64,000 bases of DNA from CAVVNP01 sp963800235 (lineage in GTDB: Bacteria > Actinomycetota > Acidimicrobiia > Acidimicrobiales > Iamiaceae), in the NCBI GenBank assembly GCA_963800235.1, contig CAWDAD010000004.1:62001-126000 (forward strand), given 5' to 3'. Position numbers and translations under genes: made by a program. The notes below the pieces were generated by a model. The model was not told the DNA's origin. It did not search any database and saw only the letters and a program-made list of their open reading frames with translations. Each line of letters opens with the position of its first letter. Position 1 is the stretch's first letter. Shown here one piece after another: positions 51,499 through 60,565 of this stretch.

Positions 51499-54400
51499 AT
51501 GGGCTTCAACAACCCCCAGGTCCCGTGGTCGGAGCTGGAGAAGCAGCTGTCCGGCCGGCTCCCGCCCCGGCCGGCGCGGCCGGTGGGGGACTGGGCCAAC
51601 GGCGGCGACGCCCCGGCCTGGTCGCACCACCGCCCCACCTACCAGCCCCCCGCCGACCTGCGCCGCCCGACCGGCTCGGTGCCCTACGCCGAGCTGCACA
51701 GCCACTCGAACTTCAGCTTCCTCGACGGCGCCTCCCACCCCGAGGAGCTGGCCGAGGAGGCCGCCCGCCTGGGGCTCGAGGCCCTGGCCCTCACCGACCA
51801 CGACGGCTTCTACGGCGTCGTCCGCTTCGCCGAGGCGGCCAGCACGGTGGGCCTGCCCACCGTCTTCGGCGCCGAGCTGACGATCGCCGGCCGCCCCGAC
51901 CGGGGGAGCGGAGCGACCAGCCACATCGTGGTGCTGGCACGGGACCCCGCGGGGTACGCCGCCCTGGGACGCACCATCAGCCGGGCCCAGCTGGCGGGGG
52001 AGAAGGGGGCGCCGCGGCTGACCGCCGACCAGCTGGCCGAGGAGGCGGCGGCGGCCGAGGGGCACTGGCTGGCCCTCACCGGGTGCCGCCAGGGCGCGGT
52101 GCCCGCCGCCCTGGTGGCGCAGGGCCCGGCCGCCGCCGGCCGGGAGCTGGCCCGGCTGGTCGCCTGCTTCGGCCGGGGCAACGTGGCGGTCGAGCTGTGG
52201 GACCACGGCGATCCGCTCGACACCGCCCGCAACGACGCGCTGGCCCAGGTCGCCCTCCGAGCCGGGGTCGACCTGCTCGCCACCAACAACGTGCACTACG
52301 CCACCCCGTCCCGGCGCCGCCTGGCCACCGCGCTGGCGGCGGTGGCCGCTCGGACGAGCCTCGACGAGGTGCAGGGCCGGCTGCCGGCCGGCGCCGGCGC
52401 CCACCTGCGCTCCGGCACCGAGCAGGCCCGCCGCTTCGCCCGCTGGCCCGGGGTGGTCGAGCGGGCCGCCGAGGTGGGCCGGGCCTGCGCCTTCGACCTG
52501 CGCCTGGTGGCGCCGAACCTGCCGCCGTTCCCCTGCCCCCCCGGCCACGACGAGATGTCCTACCTGCGCCAGCTGGTCGAGCAGGGGGCGTCGCGACCGA
52601 CCCGCTACGGCACCCGGGCCGACCCCCGCCCGCTGACCGGTCCCGACGGCCGGCCCTGCGACGCCTGGGCCCAGCTCGACCACGAGCTCGACCTGATCGA
52701 GCGGCTCGGCTTCCCCGGCTACTTCCTGATCGTCTGGGACATCGTGCGGTTCTGCCGGGAGGCGAACATCCTGTGCCAGGGCCGGGGTTCGGCGGCCAAC
52801 TCGGCGGCCTGCTACGCCCTCGACATCACCAAGGCCGACGCGGTGGCGCTCGGCCTGCTGTTCGAGCGGTTCCTGTCCCCCGAGCGCGACGGGCCGCCCG
52901 ACATCGACCTCGACATCGAGAGCGGCCGTCGCGAGGAGGTCATCCAGTACGTCTACGGCCGCTACGGCCGCCAGGCCGCCGCCCAGGTCGCCAACGTGAT
53001 CACCTACCGGGCCCGCTCGTCGGTGCGCGACATGGCCAAGGCCCTCGGCTTCGCCACCGGCCAGCAAGATGCCTGGTCCAAGCAGCTCGACGCCTGGTCG
53101 GGTCTCAAATCCCAGGCCCAGGAGTTGGAGCAGCAGCACCAGACGCAGGCACTGGACCACGACGGCCCGGCGAGGCGCAATTCATGCGCCGAGCCAAGGG
53201 AGGAGGGCGGGGTTGGGGCCCCGCCCGGGGGAGCGGAGCGACCAGCAAGCAACGCAATCCCTTCTGCTGTGCTCGAGCTGGCGACCGAGCTGGAGCACTT
53301 CCCCCGACACCTGGGCATCCACTCGGGGGGCATGGTGCTGTGCGACCGGCCGGTGGTCGAGGTGTGCCCGGTCGAGTGGGCCCGCATGGCCGACCGCAGC
53401 GTGCTGCAGTGGGACAAGGACGACTGCGCGGCGGTGGGGCTGGTCAAGTTCGACCTGCTCGGCCTCGGCATGCTGAGCGCCCTGCACGGCGTGATCGACC
53501 TGGTCGCCGGCTACAGGGGCGAGGTCATCGACATCGCCGACCTGCCCCAGGACCCCGAGGTCTACGCCATGCTCTGCCGGGCCGACTCGGTGGGGGTGTT
53601 CCAGGTCGAGAGCCGGGCCCAGATGGCGACCCTGCCCCGCCTGCGACCCCGCACCTTCTACGACCTCGTGGTCGAGGTCGCCCTCATCCGCCCGGGCCCG
53701 ATCCAGGGCGGGTCGGTGCACCCGTTCATCCGGCGGCGCAACGGCCAGGAGGAGGTCACCTACCCCCACCCCCTCACCGAGCGGGCGCTGCGCAAGACCC
53801 TGGGCGTCCCGCTGTTCCAGGAGCAGCTCATGCAGCTGGCCATCGACGTGGCCGGCTTCACGCCCAGCGAGGCCGACCAGCTGCGCCAGGCCATGGGCTC
53901 GAAGCGGTCACGTGAGCGCATGGAGCGGCTGCGCCAGCGGCTGTTCGACGGCATGGCCGAGCGGGGCGTCACCGGCGAGGTGGCCGTCGAGCTGTACGAG
54001 AAGCTGGCCGCCTTCGCCAACTACGGCTTCCCCGAGAGCCACTCGGTGAGCTTCGCCTACCTGGTCTACGCCTCGTCGTGGTTCAAGCGCTACGAGCCGG
54101 CGGCCTTCTGCGCCGCCCTGCTGAACGCCCAGCCCATGGGCTTCTACTCCCCCCACTCCCTCGTCCAGGACGCCCGGAGGCACGGGGTGAACGTGTTCAC
54201 CCCGGACGTCAACCGGTCGGCAGCGAAGGCGACGCTGGTCGGGCCGGCCAGGTCCGGCCAGGTCCGGCGGGCACGGCCCGGCGAGGCGCAGGTGATGCGC
54301 CGAGCTCGGGAGGAGGGTGGGGTTGGGGCCCCGCCCGGGGGAGCGGAGCGACCAGGAGCACGGCCCGGCGAGGCGCAGGTGATGCGCCGAGCTCGGGAGG

Positions 54401-55152
54401 AGGGCGGGGTTGGGGCCCCGCCCGGGGGAGCGGAGCGACCAGAGCAGTGGGGGGCCAGGGGCCCTGCCGTGCGGCTGGGGATCGGGTCGGTGCGGGGGGT
54501 GGGGGAGGAGCTGGCGGAGCGGATCGCCGACGGGCGGCCGTACTCCTCGATGGAGGACCTGGCCCGTCGCACCGGCGCCGGGCTCGAGGTGCTCGAGGCG
54601 CTGGCCACCGCCGGGGCCTTCGGCTCGCTCGGCCTCGACCGGCGTCAGGCGCTGTGGGCCGCCGGTGCGGTGTCGCAGTCGGGTCCCGGTCGCCTGGCGG
54701 GGGTGGTCACCGGCGCCACTGCCCCGCAGCTGCCGGGCATGGCCGACTGGGAGGAGGCCAACGCCGACCTGTGGGCCACCGGCGTCTCGCCGGACGGCCA
54801 CCCGACCCGGTTCGTCCGGGCCGAGCTCGAGCGGCTCGGCGTGGTCACCGCCGTCGAGCTGGCCACCGCGCCGACCGATCGCAAGGTGCTGGTCGGCGGG
54901 GTGGTCACCCACCGCCAACGCCCGGCCACCGCCGGGGGCACCCTCTTCATCAACCTCGAGGACGAGACCGGCCTGATCAACGTGGTCTGCTCGAAGGGCT
55001 GCTGGGCCCGTCACCGGGTGGTGGCCCGCACCGCTCCGGCCCTGCTGGTGCGGGGGCGGCTCGAGCGGTCCGAAGGGGTCGTGAACGTGATCGCCGAGCG
55101 GCTGCAGGCGCTCCCGGTCACCTCCCTCACCCGGTCGCGCGACTTCCGTTGA
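51499..55152 (+). CDS. dnaE2: Error-prone DNA polymerase III alpha, with repeat insertions
   Basis: 1217 residues, longer than most DnaE2 (about 1050-1100 by recollection). PHP domain ELHSHSNFSFLDGASHPEEL (about 65-85), palm with PDIDLDIE (467-474), LGIHSGGMVLCDRP, the ALIRPGPIQGGSVHP segment, and an OB domain near the C-terminus (GGVVTHRQRPATAGGTLFI). The extra length is due to an insertion at about 540-583 and a double insertion at 925-982, coded by an 85-bp repeat (see repeats). Both fall in places where the family has short loops. Catalytic subunit of the SOS mutasome. Confidence 0.92.
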   Translation: MGFNNPQVPWSELEKQLSGRLPPRPARPVGDWANGGDAPAWSHHRPTYQPPADLRRPTGSVPYAELHSHSNFSFLDGASHPEELAEEAARLGLEALALTDHDGFYGVVRFAEAASTVGLPTVFGAELTIAGRPDRGSGATSHIVVLARDPAGYAALGRTISRAQLAGEKGAPRLTADQLAEEAAAAEGHWLALTGCRQGAVPAALVAQGPAAAGRELARLVACFGRGNVAVELWDHGDPLDTARNDALAQVALRAGVDLLATNNVHYATPSRRRLATALAAVAARTSLDEVQGRLPAGAGAHLRSGTEQARRFARWPGVVERAAEVGRACAFDLRLVAPNLPPFPCPPGHDEMSYLRQLVEQGASRPTRYGTRADPRPLTGPDGRPCDAWAQLDHELDLIERLGFPGYFLIVWDIVRFCREANILCQGRGSAANSAACYALDITKADAVALGLLFERFLSPERDGPPDIDLDIESGRREEVIQYVYGRYGRQAAAQVANVITYRARSSVRDMAKALGFATGQQDAWSKQLDAWSGLKSQAQELEQQHQTQALDHDGPARRNSCAEPREEGGVGAPPGGAERPASNAIPSAVLELATELEHFPRHLGIHSGGMVLCDRPVVEVCPVEWARMADRSVLQWDKDDCAAVGLVKFDLLGLGMLSALHGVIDLVAGYRGEVIDIADLPQDPEVYAMLCRADSVGVFQVESRAQMATLPRLRPRTFYDLVVEVALIRPGPIQGGSVHPFIRRRNGQEEVTYPHPLTERALRKTLGVPLFQEQLMQLAIDVAGFTPSEADQLRQAMGSKRSRERMERLRQRLFDGMAERGVTGEVAVELYEKLAAFANYGFPESHSVSFAYLVYASSWFKRYEPAAFCAALLNAQPMGFYSPHSLVQDARRHGVNVFTPDVNRSAAKATLVGPARSGQVRRARPGEAQVMRRAREEGGVGAPPGGAERPGARPGEAQVMRRAREEGGVGAPPGGAERPEQWGARGPAVRLGIGSVRGVGEELAERIADGRPYSSMEDLARRTGAGLEVLEALATAGAFGSLGLDRRQALWAAGAVSQSGPGRLAGVVTGATAPQLPGMADWEEANADLWATGVSPDGHPTRFVRAELERLGVVTAVELATAPTDRKVLVGGVVTHRQRPATAGGTLFINLEDETGLINVVCSKGCWARHRVVARTAPALLVRGRLERSEGVVNVIAERLQALPVTSLTRSRDFR
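51901..51920 (+). repeat. 20-nt fragment of the dnaE2 repeat
   Basis: Identical to the last 20 bases of the 85-bp repeat (CGGGGGAGCGGAGCGACCAG) but read in another frame (RGSGATS instead of GGAERP). Confidence 0.75.
53161..53245 (+). repeat. 85-bp palindromic repeat, copy A, inside dnaE2
   Basis: Shares the CGGCCCGGCGAGGCGCA start, the GGGAGGAGGGCGGGGTTGGG middle and the last 40 bases with copies B and C, and has a GGCGCA-ATTCA-TGCGCC hairpin. The loop differs from B and C (GGTGA) while the stem is the same. One extra base in the middle changes the frame of the first half only. Confidence 0.85.
54271..54442 (+). repeat. Two tandem 85-bp palindromic repeats, copies B and C, inside dnaE2
   Basis: Copies at 54271-54355 and 54358-54442, spaced 87 bp (29 codons), nearly identical (one T/C difference). 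Each codes ARPGEAQVMRRAREEGG then VGAPPGGAERP. Hairpin GGCGCA-GGTGA-TGCGCC in each. They lie in the linker after PDVNRSAAKATLV. Confidence 0.9.
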
Positions 55153-55215
55153 CCGGCCGGCGTCGGCGGCGGGCTGCGATCGCGACGGCGCCGACCGGTA
55201 GGGTCTCGGCCCGTT

Positions 55216-55920
55216 ATGGCCGACAAGCGCAGTGCCTCCCGCCAGCGGCGGGCGAACGAGAACCGGGCGGCCCGCGAGTCGCTGGCCGCCCGCCGGGCCG
55301 CGGCGGCGGAGAAGGCCGAGCAGGCCGCCCAGGAGCTCGAGGAGATCGACCACGAGATCCACGAGGGCGAGGTCGTCCCCGAGGACGAGGCGCCCCGGCC
55401 CCGCCCGAGCCTGTTCGGCGGTTCCCGCAACGCCCGCACCGCCGGCGCCACCCGTCGAGGGCGGCCCACCGGTCCCAGCCCCGTCCCCGAGCACGGCCCC
55501 GGCCTGGGCGGCTACATCGAGGGCCTGCGTCAGGTGCCCGGCGGCCTCCAGGTGCTGATCGGTGCGGTGCTCGCACTGGTCCTCGCCGTCCTCATCGGCG
55601 GGGTCATCAAGTTCTCGCCGAGCGTCACCGAGCGCATGGGGGCCGCCGCCGCCGGGCGCAAGGCCCCGCCGGACGAGTCGCTGACCCAGACGGTGGGGCC
55701 CGTCATCCTGGTGGTGCTGGCCCTGCCGTTCCTCTGCTACGTGATCGCGCTGGTCTACGCCCTGCGCCCCAACCGTCGGAAGGTCTGGTTCGCGTCGGCC
55801 ATCGGCGCGCTGGTGACCTCGGCGTACGCCCTCAGCCCGATCGGCATCTTCGGCCTGGTCATCGGGGGCGGTCTGCTCGGGTGGGGCGCCTACAAGACCA
55901 CCAAGGCCGAGCGGATCTGA
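55216..55920 (+). CDS. Hypothetical membrane protein with charged N-terminus
   Basis: 234 residues. Residues 1-55 are a highly charged coiled-coil-like helix (QRRANENRAARESLAARRAA), 55-100 an Arg/Pro linker, then one TM helix near 115-135 and three near 155-230 (VGPVILVVLALPFLCYVIAL, ASAIGALVTSAYAL, GIFGLVIGGGLLGWGAY). Not recognised. TAGGGT lies 11 nt before ATG 55216. Followed 31 nt later by another membrane gene. Confidence 0.7.
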   Translation: MADKRSASRQRRANENRAARESLAARRAAAAEKAEQAAQELEEIDHEIHEGEVVPEDEAPRPRPSLFGGSRNARTAGATRRGRPTGPSPVPEHGPGLGGYIEGLRQVPGGLQVLIGAVLALVLAVLIGGVIKFSPSVTERMGAAAAGRKAPPDESLTQTVGPVILVVLALPFLCYVIALVYALRPNRRKVWFASAIGALVTSAYALSPIGIFGLVIGGGLLGWGAYKTTKAERI

Positions 55921-55948
55921 CCCACCCGCTCCGCGGACCCGGGACCCG

Positions 55949-57040
55949 GTGATGACCGCCGTCGAGGTCGCCGCCTTCGTCCTGGGGGTGGCGGTGGTGA
56001 TCACCGTGGCGCTGTCGGCGCTGCGCACCATGGTGCTGCCGCGCGGCCAGGCGGTGCGCCTGTCGCGGTTCGTGTTCGTCTCCTGCCGCCGGCTCTTCGA
56101 CCTCCGGGCCCGATGGGCGTCGGACTACGAGGCCAGGGACCGGGTCATGGCCATGTACGCGCCGGTGTCGCTGGTCACCCTGGCCGCCACCTGGCTGGTG
56201 GCGGTGGTGCTGGCCTTCGCCGTCATGTTCTGGGCCAGCGGCTCGCCGACGTGGCGATCGGCACTGGCGGTGAGCGGCTCGTCGGTGACCACCCTCGGCA
56301 TGGACCACCCGGTGAACGGCCTCGGCTCGGAGCTGGCGGTGGTCGAGGCCGCCATCGGCCTCGGGCTGGTCGCCCTGCTCATCAGCTACCTGCCGTCGAT
56401 CTACGCGTCGTTCCAGCGTCGGGAGCTGGCCGTGGCCCTGCTCGAGGTCCGCGCCGGCGAGCCGCCGAACCTGGTCGACCTGCTGGTCCGCCACCACCGC
56501 ATCGGGTCGGGCGACCGGCTCGACCACCTCTTCGCCGACTGGGAGGTCTGGTTCGCCGACATCGAGGAGACCCACACGTCGCTGGCCGCCCTGTGCTTCT
56601 TCCGCTCGCCGCTGCCCGGCCGCTCGTGGATCACCGCGGCGGGGGCGGTGCTCGACACCGCCGGCATGACCATGGCCGCCCTCGACCGGGAGCGCTCGCC
56701 GGAGGCGGCCCTGTGCGTGCGGGCCGGCTCGCTGTCCCTGCGTCGCATCGCCGGCGTGTTCGGGATCCCCTTCGACCCGGATCCCGCCCCCGACGATCCC
56801 ATCTCGATCGACCGCGCCGAGTTCGACGCCGCGATCGACTCGCTGGCCGCGGTCGGCGTCCCCCTGCGCGAGGACCGCGAGCAGGCGTGGCGGGACTTCG
56901 CCGGCTGGCGGGTCAACTACGACCGGGTGCTGGTGTCGCTCGCCGGGCTGGTGATGGCGCCCTACGCGCCCTGGTCGTCCGACCGCTCGCTGCGCTACCG
57001 GGTCCGCACCCTCGGCGGCACCCGGGTCCAGCCCGGCTGA
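55949..57040 (+). CDS. Membrane protein with K+-channel-like pore motif
   Basis: About 363 residues. One TM helix at 5-25, a second near 70-95, a re-entrant-like segment SGSSVTTLGMDHPVNG, then a TM helix (AAIGLGLVALLISYLPSIY) and a cytoplasmic domain of about 215 residues. The pattern TM-pore-TM with TTLGMD resembles the TTVGYGD filter of two-TM potassium channels, but GYGD is not kept. The start is either of the adjacent ATGs at 55949-55954. Function inferred only. Confidence 0.65.
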   Translation: MMTAVEVAAFVLGVAVVITVALSALRTMVLPRGQAVRLSRFVFVSCRRLFDLRARWASDYEARDRVMAMYAPVSLVTLAATWLVAVVLAFAVMFWASGSPTWRSALAVSGSSVTTLGMDHPVNGLGSELAVVEAAIGLGLVALLISYLPSIYASFQRRELAVALLEVRAGEPPNLVDLLVRHHRIGSGDRLDHLFADWEVWFADIEETHTSLAALCFFRSPLPGRSWITAAGAVLDTAGMTMAALDRERSPEAALCVRAGSLSLRRIAGVFGIPFDPDPAPDDPISIDRAEFDAAIDSLAAVGVPLREDREQAWRDFAGWRVNYDRVLVSLAGLVMAPYAPWSSDRSLRYRVRTLGGTRVQPG

Positions 57041-57053
57041 GCCGGCCGGCCGG

Positions 57054-60000
57054 TCAGGGCAGCCGGATGGTGCCGTCGGCGTCGCTCGCCGAGCCGTTGG
57101 TCGACGAGCCGTTGGTGGCTGAGCCGTTGGTGGCTGAGCCGTTGGTCGCCGAGCCGTTGGTCGACGAGCCGTTGGTCGCCGAGCCGTTGGTGAGGCCCCG
57201 GGTCGTGGCGTCGGTCGTGCCGTCCTGCGGAGCGGTGCCGGGCGGCGTGAGCGACTCCGGGAGGGCGGGCACGCCGTCGGAGGCCGCGGCGTCGACCGAG
57301 GCGCCGCGCAGGCTCGGGTGGCGCGCCCCGGCCCGGCGGCGCTCGTCGGTGATCACGATGGTGTCGCGATCGGCGACCAACCGGCGCTCGAAGGCCTCGG
57401 CGGTCTCCGGGCGGGCGAAGTAGAAGCCCTGGGCCAGGTCGCAGCCGAGGGCGCACAGCTCGTCGAGCTGCTCGCGGGTCTCGACCCCCTCCGCCACCGC
57501 CATCAGCCCCAGCGTGCTCGACAGGGTCACCACCGTCTCGACGATGGCGGTGTCCTCGCTGTGCTCGCCGAGGCCCGAGACGAAGGACCGGTCGACCTTC
57601 AAGATGTCGACCGGGAAGCGCTTGAGGTAGGCGAGCGAGGAGTACCCGGTGCCGAAGTCGTCGATGGCCACCGCCACCCCGAGGCCCTTCAGCCGGCGGA
57701 GGGCGGCGAGCGAGCGCTCGACGTTGCCCATCAGCACGCTCTCGGTGATCTCCAGGCAGAGCAGCGAGGGATCGAGCTGGTGGCGGTCGAGATGGGCCCG
57801 GACGGTGTCGACGAACTGGGGTGCGCCGAGCGAGCGGGCCGAGACGTTGACGCTCACCACCAGGTTGCTGCCGGCCTCGGTGCGGTTCCACGCCGCCGCC
57901 TGCCGGCAGGCGGTGTCGAGCACCCAGTGGCCGAGCGACTCGATCAGGCCGGTCTCCTCGGCCACCGGGATGAACTCGTTGGGCGGCACCAGGCCGCGCT
58001 CGGGGTGCCGCCACCGGCAGAGGGCCTCGGCCCCGACGGTGCGGCCGGTGCGGAGGTCGATCACGGGCTGGTAGTGCAGCTCGAGCTCGTCGCGGCTCAT
58101 CGCCTGGCGCAGGGCGGTCTCGGTGCGGAGCCGGCTCAGCGCCCGGTCGCGCATGGTGGCGTCGAACAGCTCGTAGCGGGCCCGCCCACCGTCCTTGGCC
58201 CGGTACATGGCGGCGTCGGCGTCGCGCAGGAGGGCGGCGGGGCGGGTGGCCCGCCCGTTGGTGACGGCGATGCCGATCGAGGCGGTGGTGTGCAGCTCGG
58301 CCGGGCCGACCCGCAGCGGCTCGGTGAGCTGGGCGTTGATGCGCTCGGCGATCTCGATGGCCTCGTGGGTGCCGGCGATCTCCTCGCACAGCACGGTGAA
58401 CTCGTCGCCGCCGAACCGGGCGACGGTGTCGCCGGGGCGCAGCACCCCGGCGAGGCGCCGGGCCACCGCCACCAGCAGGCGGTCGCCGGCGTCGTGGCCG
58501 AGGCTGTCGTTCACGACCTTGAAGTGGTCGAGGTCGAGGAACAGCACGGCCAGCGCCGACTGGGTCCGCTGGGAGCGATCGAGGGCGTGGTGCAGCCGGT
58601 CGAGGAACAGGGCCCGGTTGGGCAGGCCGGTCAGCGTGTCGTGCAGCGCCTGGTGCCGGGTGGCGTCCTCGGCCTGGCGGCGCTCCAGGGCCAGGGCCAG
58701 GGCGTTGGCCACCGCCTGCAGGAACAGCGCGTCGGGGGCGCTGAAGGACCGGGGCTCGACCGAGCGGGCGACGAGGATGCCGTGGGGTGCCAGCCGGCCG
58801 ATGACCGCCGCGCTCATGGTGGCGGCGAAGGGGGTGCCGGCCGGGTCGGCGGGGACGTCGAAGCGGTCCTCGTCGCCGTCACCGCAGATGACCGGTGAGG
58901 GCGACGACAGCGCGAAGTCGCCGAAGGTGCCGGGATCGGCCGGGAGGCTGTGCATGCCGGCGTGACCGGCCGCCACTCCCTCCGCGGCGTGCACGGCGTC
59001 GAGCAGCAGGCCCGGCTCCTCGGCCTGGACCCGGAAGAACTGGCACGCCGGCAGGTCGAGGTTGTCGCACACGATGGCGACCGCCTCGTCGGCCAGCTCG
59101 GTGGGCTCGGCTCCTTCGAGCGCCCGTTGGCTGAGCGAGGCCACCGCCTCCTGCTGCCGGGCGCGGGACTGCACCGCCGAGGCCGCCTCGTACCACTCGG
59201 TGACGTCCCGCTGGTTGATGACCACGCCGGCGACCACCGGGTCGTCGAGCAGGTTCACCGCGTGCGCCTCGAGCCGGCGCCACTCCCCCCGGGCGTCGCG
59301 CACCCGCACGGCGAGCTGGCTCGTCCCGTCTGGCTGCTGCACCAGGTCCCCCAGCCCGTTCGCCGTCTCGTCCCGGTCGCCGGGGTGGATGAAGTCGAAC
59401 ACCGGCCGGCCGAGCAGGCTGTCGGCCGGGTAGCCGAGCAGGTCGGGCACCGCCGGGCTGAGCCAGGTGATCCGACCGGCCCGATCGAGCACGAGGATGG
59501 AGTCCTTGGCGTTGCGGACCAGCGACTCGAACCACCGGTCCTGGGTGAGGACGCGCTGGCGGGCGCGGGTGACGTCGTTGCCGAGCTTGGCCAGCCGGGC
59601 GATGACGATGCCGCCGAGCACCAGCGACACCAGGGTGACCGCCTGGCCGTTGCGGTCGAGCCCTCCCCGGACCAGGAGCACGCAGGGACCGACGAGCAGC
59701 GGCAGGAGCAGCAGGGACGCCCGGACCCGGGGCGACTCCGGGTTGGCCGACGGGACCTCGGCGGGCAGGTGGGTCGCGCGCAGCACGGCGGCCCCCAGCA
59801 CGAGGAGCCCGATCGACCGGGCCACGTGGGCCTGCCAGAGCACCCGGGTGTCGGAGCCGATCAGGACGGCCCCGGCGAAGTCGGCGAGGGCCAGGGCCAC
59901 CGCGCCCGCGGCCAGCAGCCCCCACTGGCTGCGCCGCCCCGTGCGGTCGGCCACCAGGTGGGCGGCCAGGACGGCGAGGATCACGTCGAGCACCGGGTAG

Positions 60001-60512
60001 ACGGCGTCGACGACCTGCTCCCACGGGCTGCCGGTCCCCGACCCGGCGCCGGCCAGCACGACCTGCCAGCAGACGATGGCCAGGGCGGCGCCGAGGATGG
60101 CGCCGTCGATGATCCCCTCGACCTGGCGGCCGGACCGCCGCCGCCGGAGCATGAGCACCAGCGCCGCGCCCATCGGCAGGTAGGCGACGAGCAGCATGGC
60201 GTCGATCGGCCCGATCACCCGGGCCGAGTCGGAGGTCCACCGCCAGGCCCAGTCCGCCGCCGCCACCGCGCTGACGACCACACCGAGCAGCAGGAGGTGC
60301 CACGGTCCCGACCCGTCGCGCCGGAGCCGGACGAAGGCCCACGCACCGCCGGCCAGGATCACGCCCTGGGCGGCGAGGAACCCGGCCCGGCCGGCATCGG
60401 TCGGGCTCGAGGCGAGGGCGACGGCCACCGCCGCCAGGCCGAGCGCGAACAGCAGCGCGACGCCGACCAACGGCCACCGGCCGTCGTGGACCTCCTCGCT
60501 GCTGGTGGTCAC
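57054..60512 (-). CDS. Membrane PAS-GAF-GGDEF-EAL cyclic-di-GMP protein
   Basis: 1152 residues. About eight N-terminal TM helices (to about 305), PAS (DSILVLDRAGRITWLSPAV), GAF (about 470-620), GGDEF with intact FGGDEF and an RPGD inhibitory site five residues before it, and EAL with GAEALCRWRHPERG, CLEITES, AIDDFGTGYSSLAYL all intact. So it could both make and degrade c-di-GMP. The last about 80 residues are disordered and end in seven TNGS[A/S] units. The GTG start follows GGGGAGA; a palindrome overlaps its likely -10 box. Confidence 0.92.
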   Translation of the reverse strand: MTTSSEEVHDGRWPLVGVALLFALGLAAVAVALASSPTDAGRAGFLAAQGVILAGGAWAFVRLRRDGSGPWHLLLLGVVVSAVAAADWAWRWTSDSARVIGPIDAMLLVAYLPMGAALVLMLRRRRSGRQVEGIIDGAILGAALAIVCWQVVLAGAGSGTGSPWEQVVDAVYPVLDVILAVLAAHLVADRTGRRSQWGLLAAGAVALALADFAGAVLIGSDTRVLWQAHVARSIGLLVLGAAVLRATHLPAEVPSANPESPRVRASLLLLPLLVGPCVLLVRGGLDRNGQAVTLVSLVLGGIVIARLAKLGNDVTRARQRVLTQDRWFESLVRNAKDSILVLDRAGRITWLSPAVPDLLGYPADSLLGRPVFDFIHPGDRDETANGLGDLVQQPDGTSQLAVRVRDARGEWRRLEAHAVNLLDDPVVAGVVINQRDVTEWYEAASAVQSRARQQEAVASLSQRALEGAEPTELADEAVAIVCDNLDLPACQFFRVQAEEPGLLLDAVHAAEGVAAGHAGMHSLPADPGTFGDFALSSPSPVICGDGDEDRFDVPADPAGTPFAATMSAAVIGRLAPHGILVARSVEPRSFSAPDALFLQAVANALALALERRQAEDATRHQALHDTLTGLPNRALFLDRLHHALDRSQRTQSALAVLFLDLDHFKVVNDSLGHDAGDRLLVAVARRLAGVLRPGDTVARFGGDEFTVLCEEIAGTHEAIEIAERINAQLTEPLRVGPAELHTTASIGIAVTNGRATRPAALLRDADAAMYRAKDGGRARYELFDATMRDRALSRLRTETALRQAMSRDELELHYQPVIDLRTGRTVGAEALCRWRHPERGLVPPNEFIPVAEETGLIESLGHWVLDTACRQAAAWNRTEAGSNLVVSVNVSARSLGAPQFVDTVRAHLDRHQLDPSLLCLEITESVLMGNVERSLAALRRLKGLGVAVAIDDFGTGYSSLAYLKRFPVDILKVDRSFVSGLGEHSEDTAIVETVVTLSSTLGLMAVAEGVETREQLDELCALGCDLAQGFYFARPETAEAFERRLVADRDTIVITDERRRAGARHPSLRGASVDAAASDGVPALPESLTPPGTAPQDGTTDATTRGLTNGSATNGSSTNGSATNGSATNGSATNGSSTNGSASDADGTIRLP
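57091..57195 (-). repeat. Seven 15-bp tandem repeats coding TNGS(A/S)
   Basis: Seven units of GAGCCGTTGGTNNNN-type, 15 bp each, at the 3' end of the GGDEF-EAL gene. Being a multiple of 3, copy-number changes would keep the frame. Confidence 0.9.
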
Positions 60513-60545
60513 GGTCTCCCCTCTCCCCGACGGAAGCGCTCAGTA

Positions 60546-60565
60546 GCGGAGCGTAGTCGCTCCGC
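60546..60565. promoter_or_regulatory. Palindrome over the GGDEF-EAL promoter
   Basis: GCGGAGC (60546-60552) and GCTCCGC (60559-60565), perfect 7-bp arms with a 6-nt gap. A TACGCT hexamer on the minus strand (60555-60550), the likely -10 of the c-di-GMP gene, lies inside it. Candidate operator. Confidence 0.4.

Noticed and set aside
53161..54442. Insertion sequence or intein in dnaE2
   Set aside because: The inserts are short, have no transposase, no inverted ends with target duplications that I can see, and no intein splicing motifs; a small palindromic repeat fits better.
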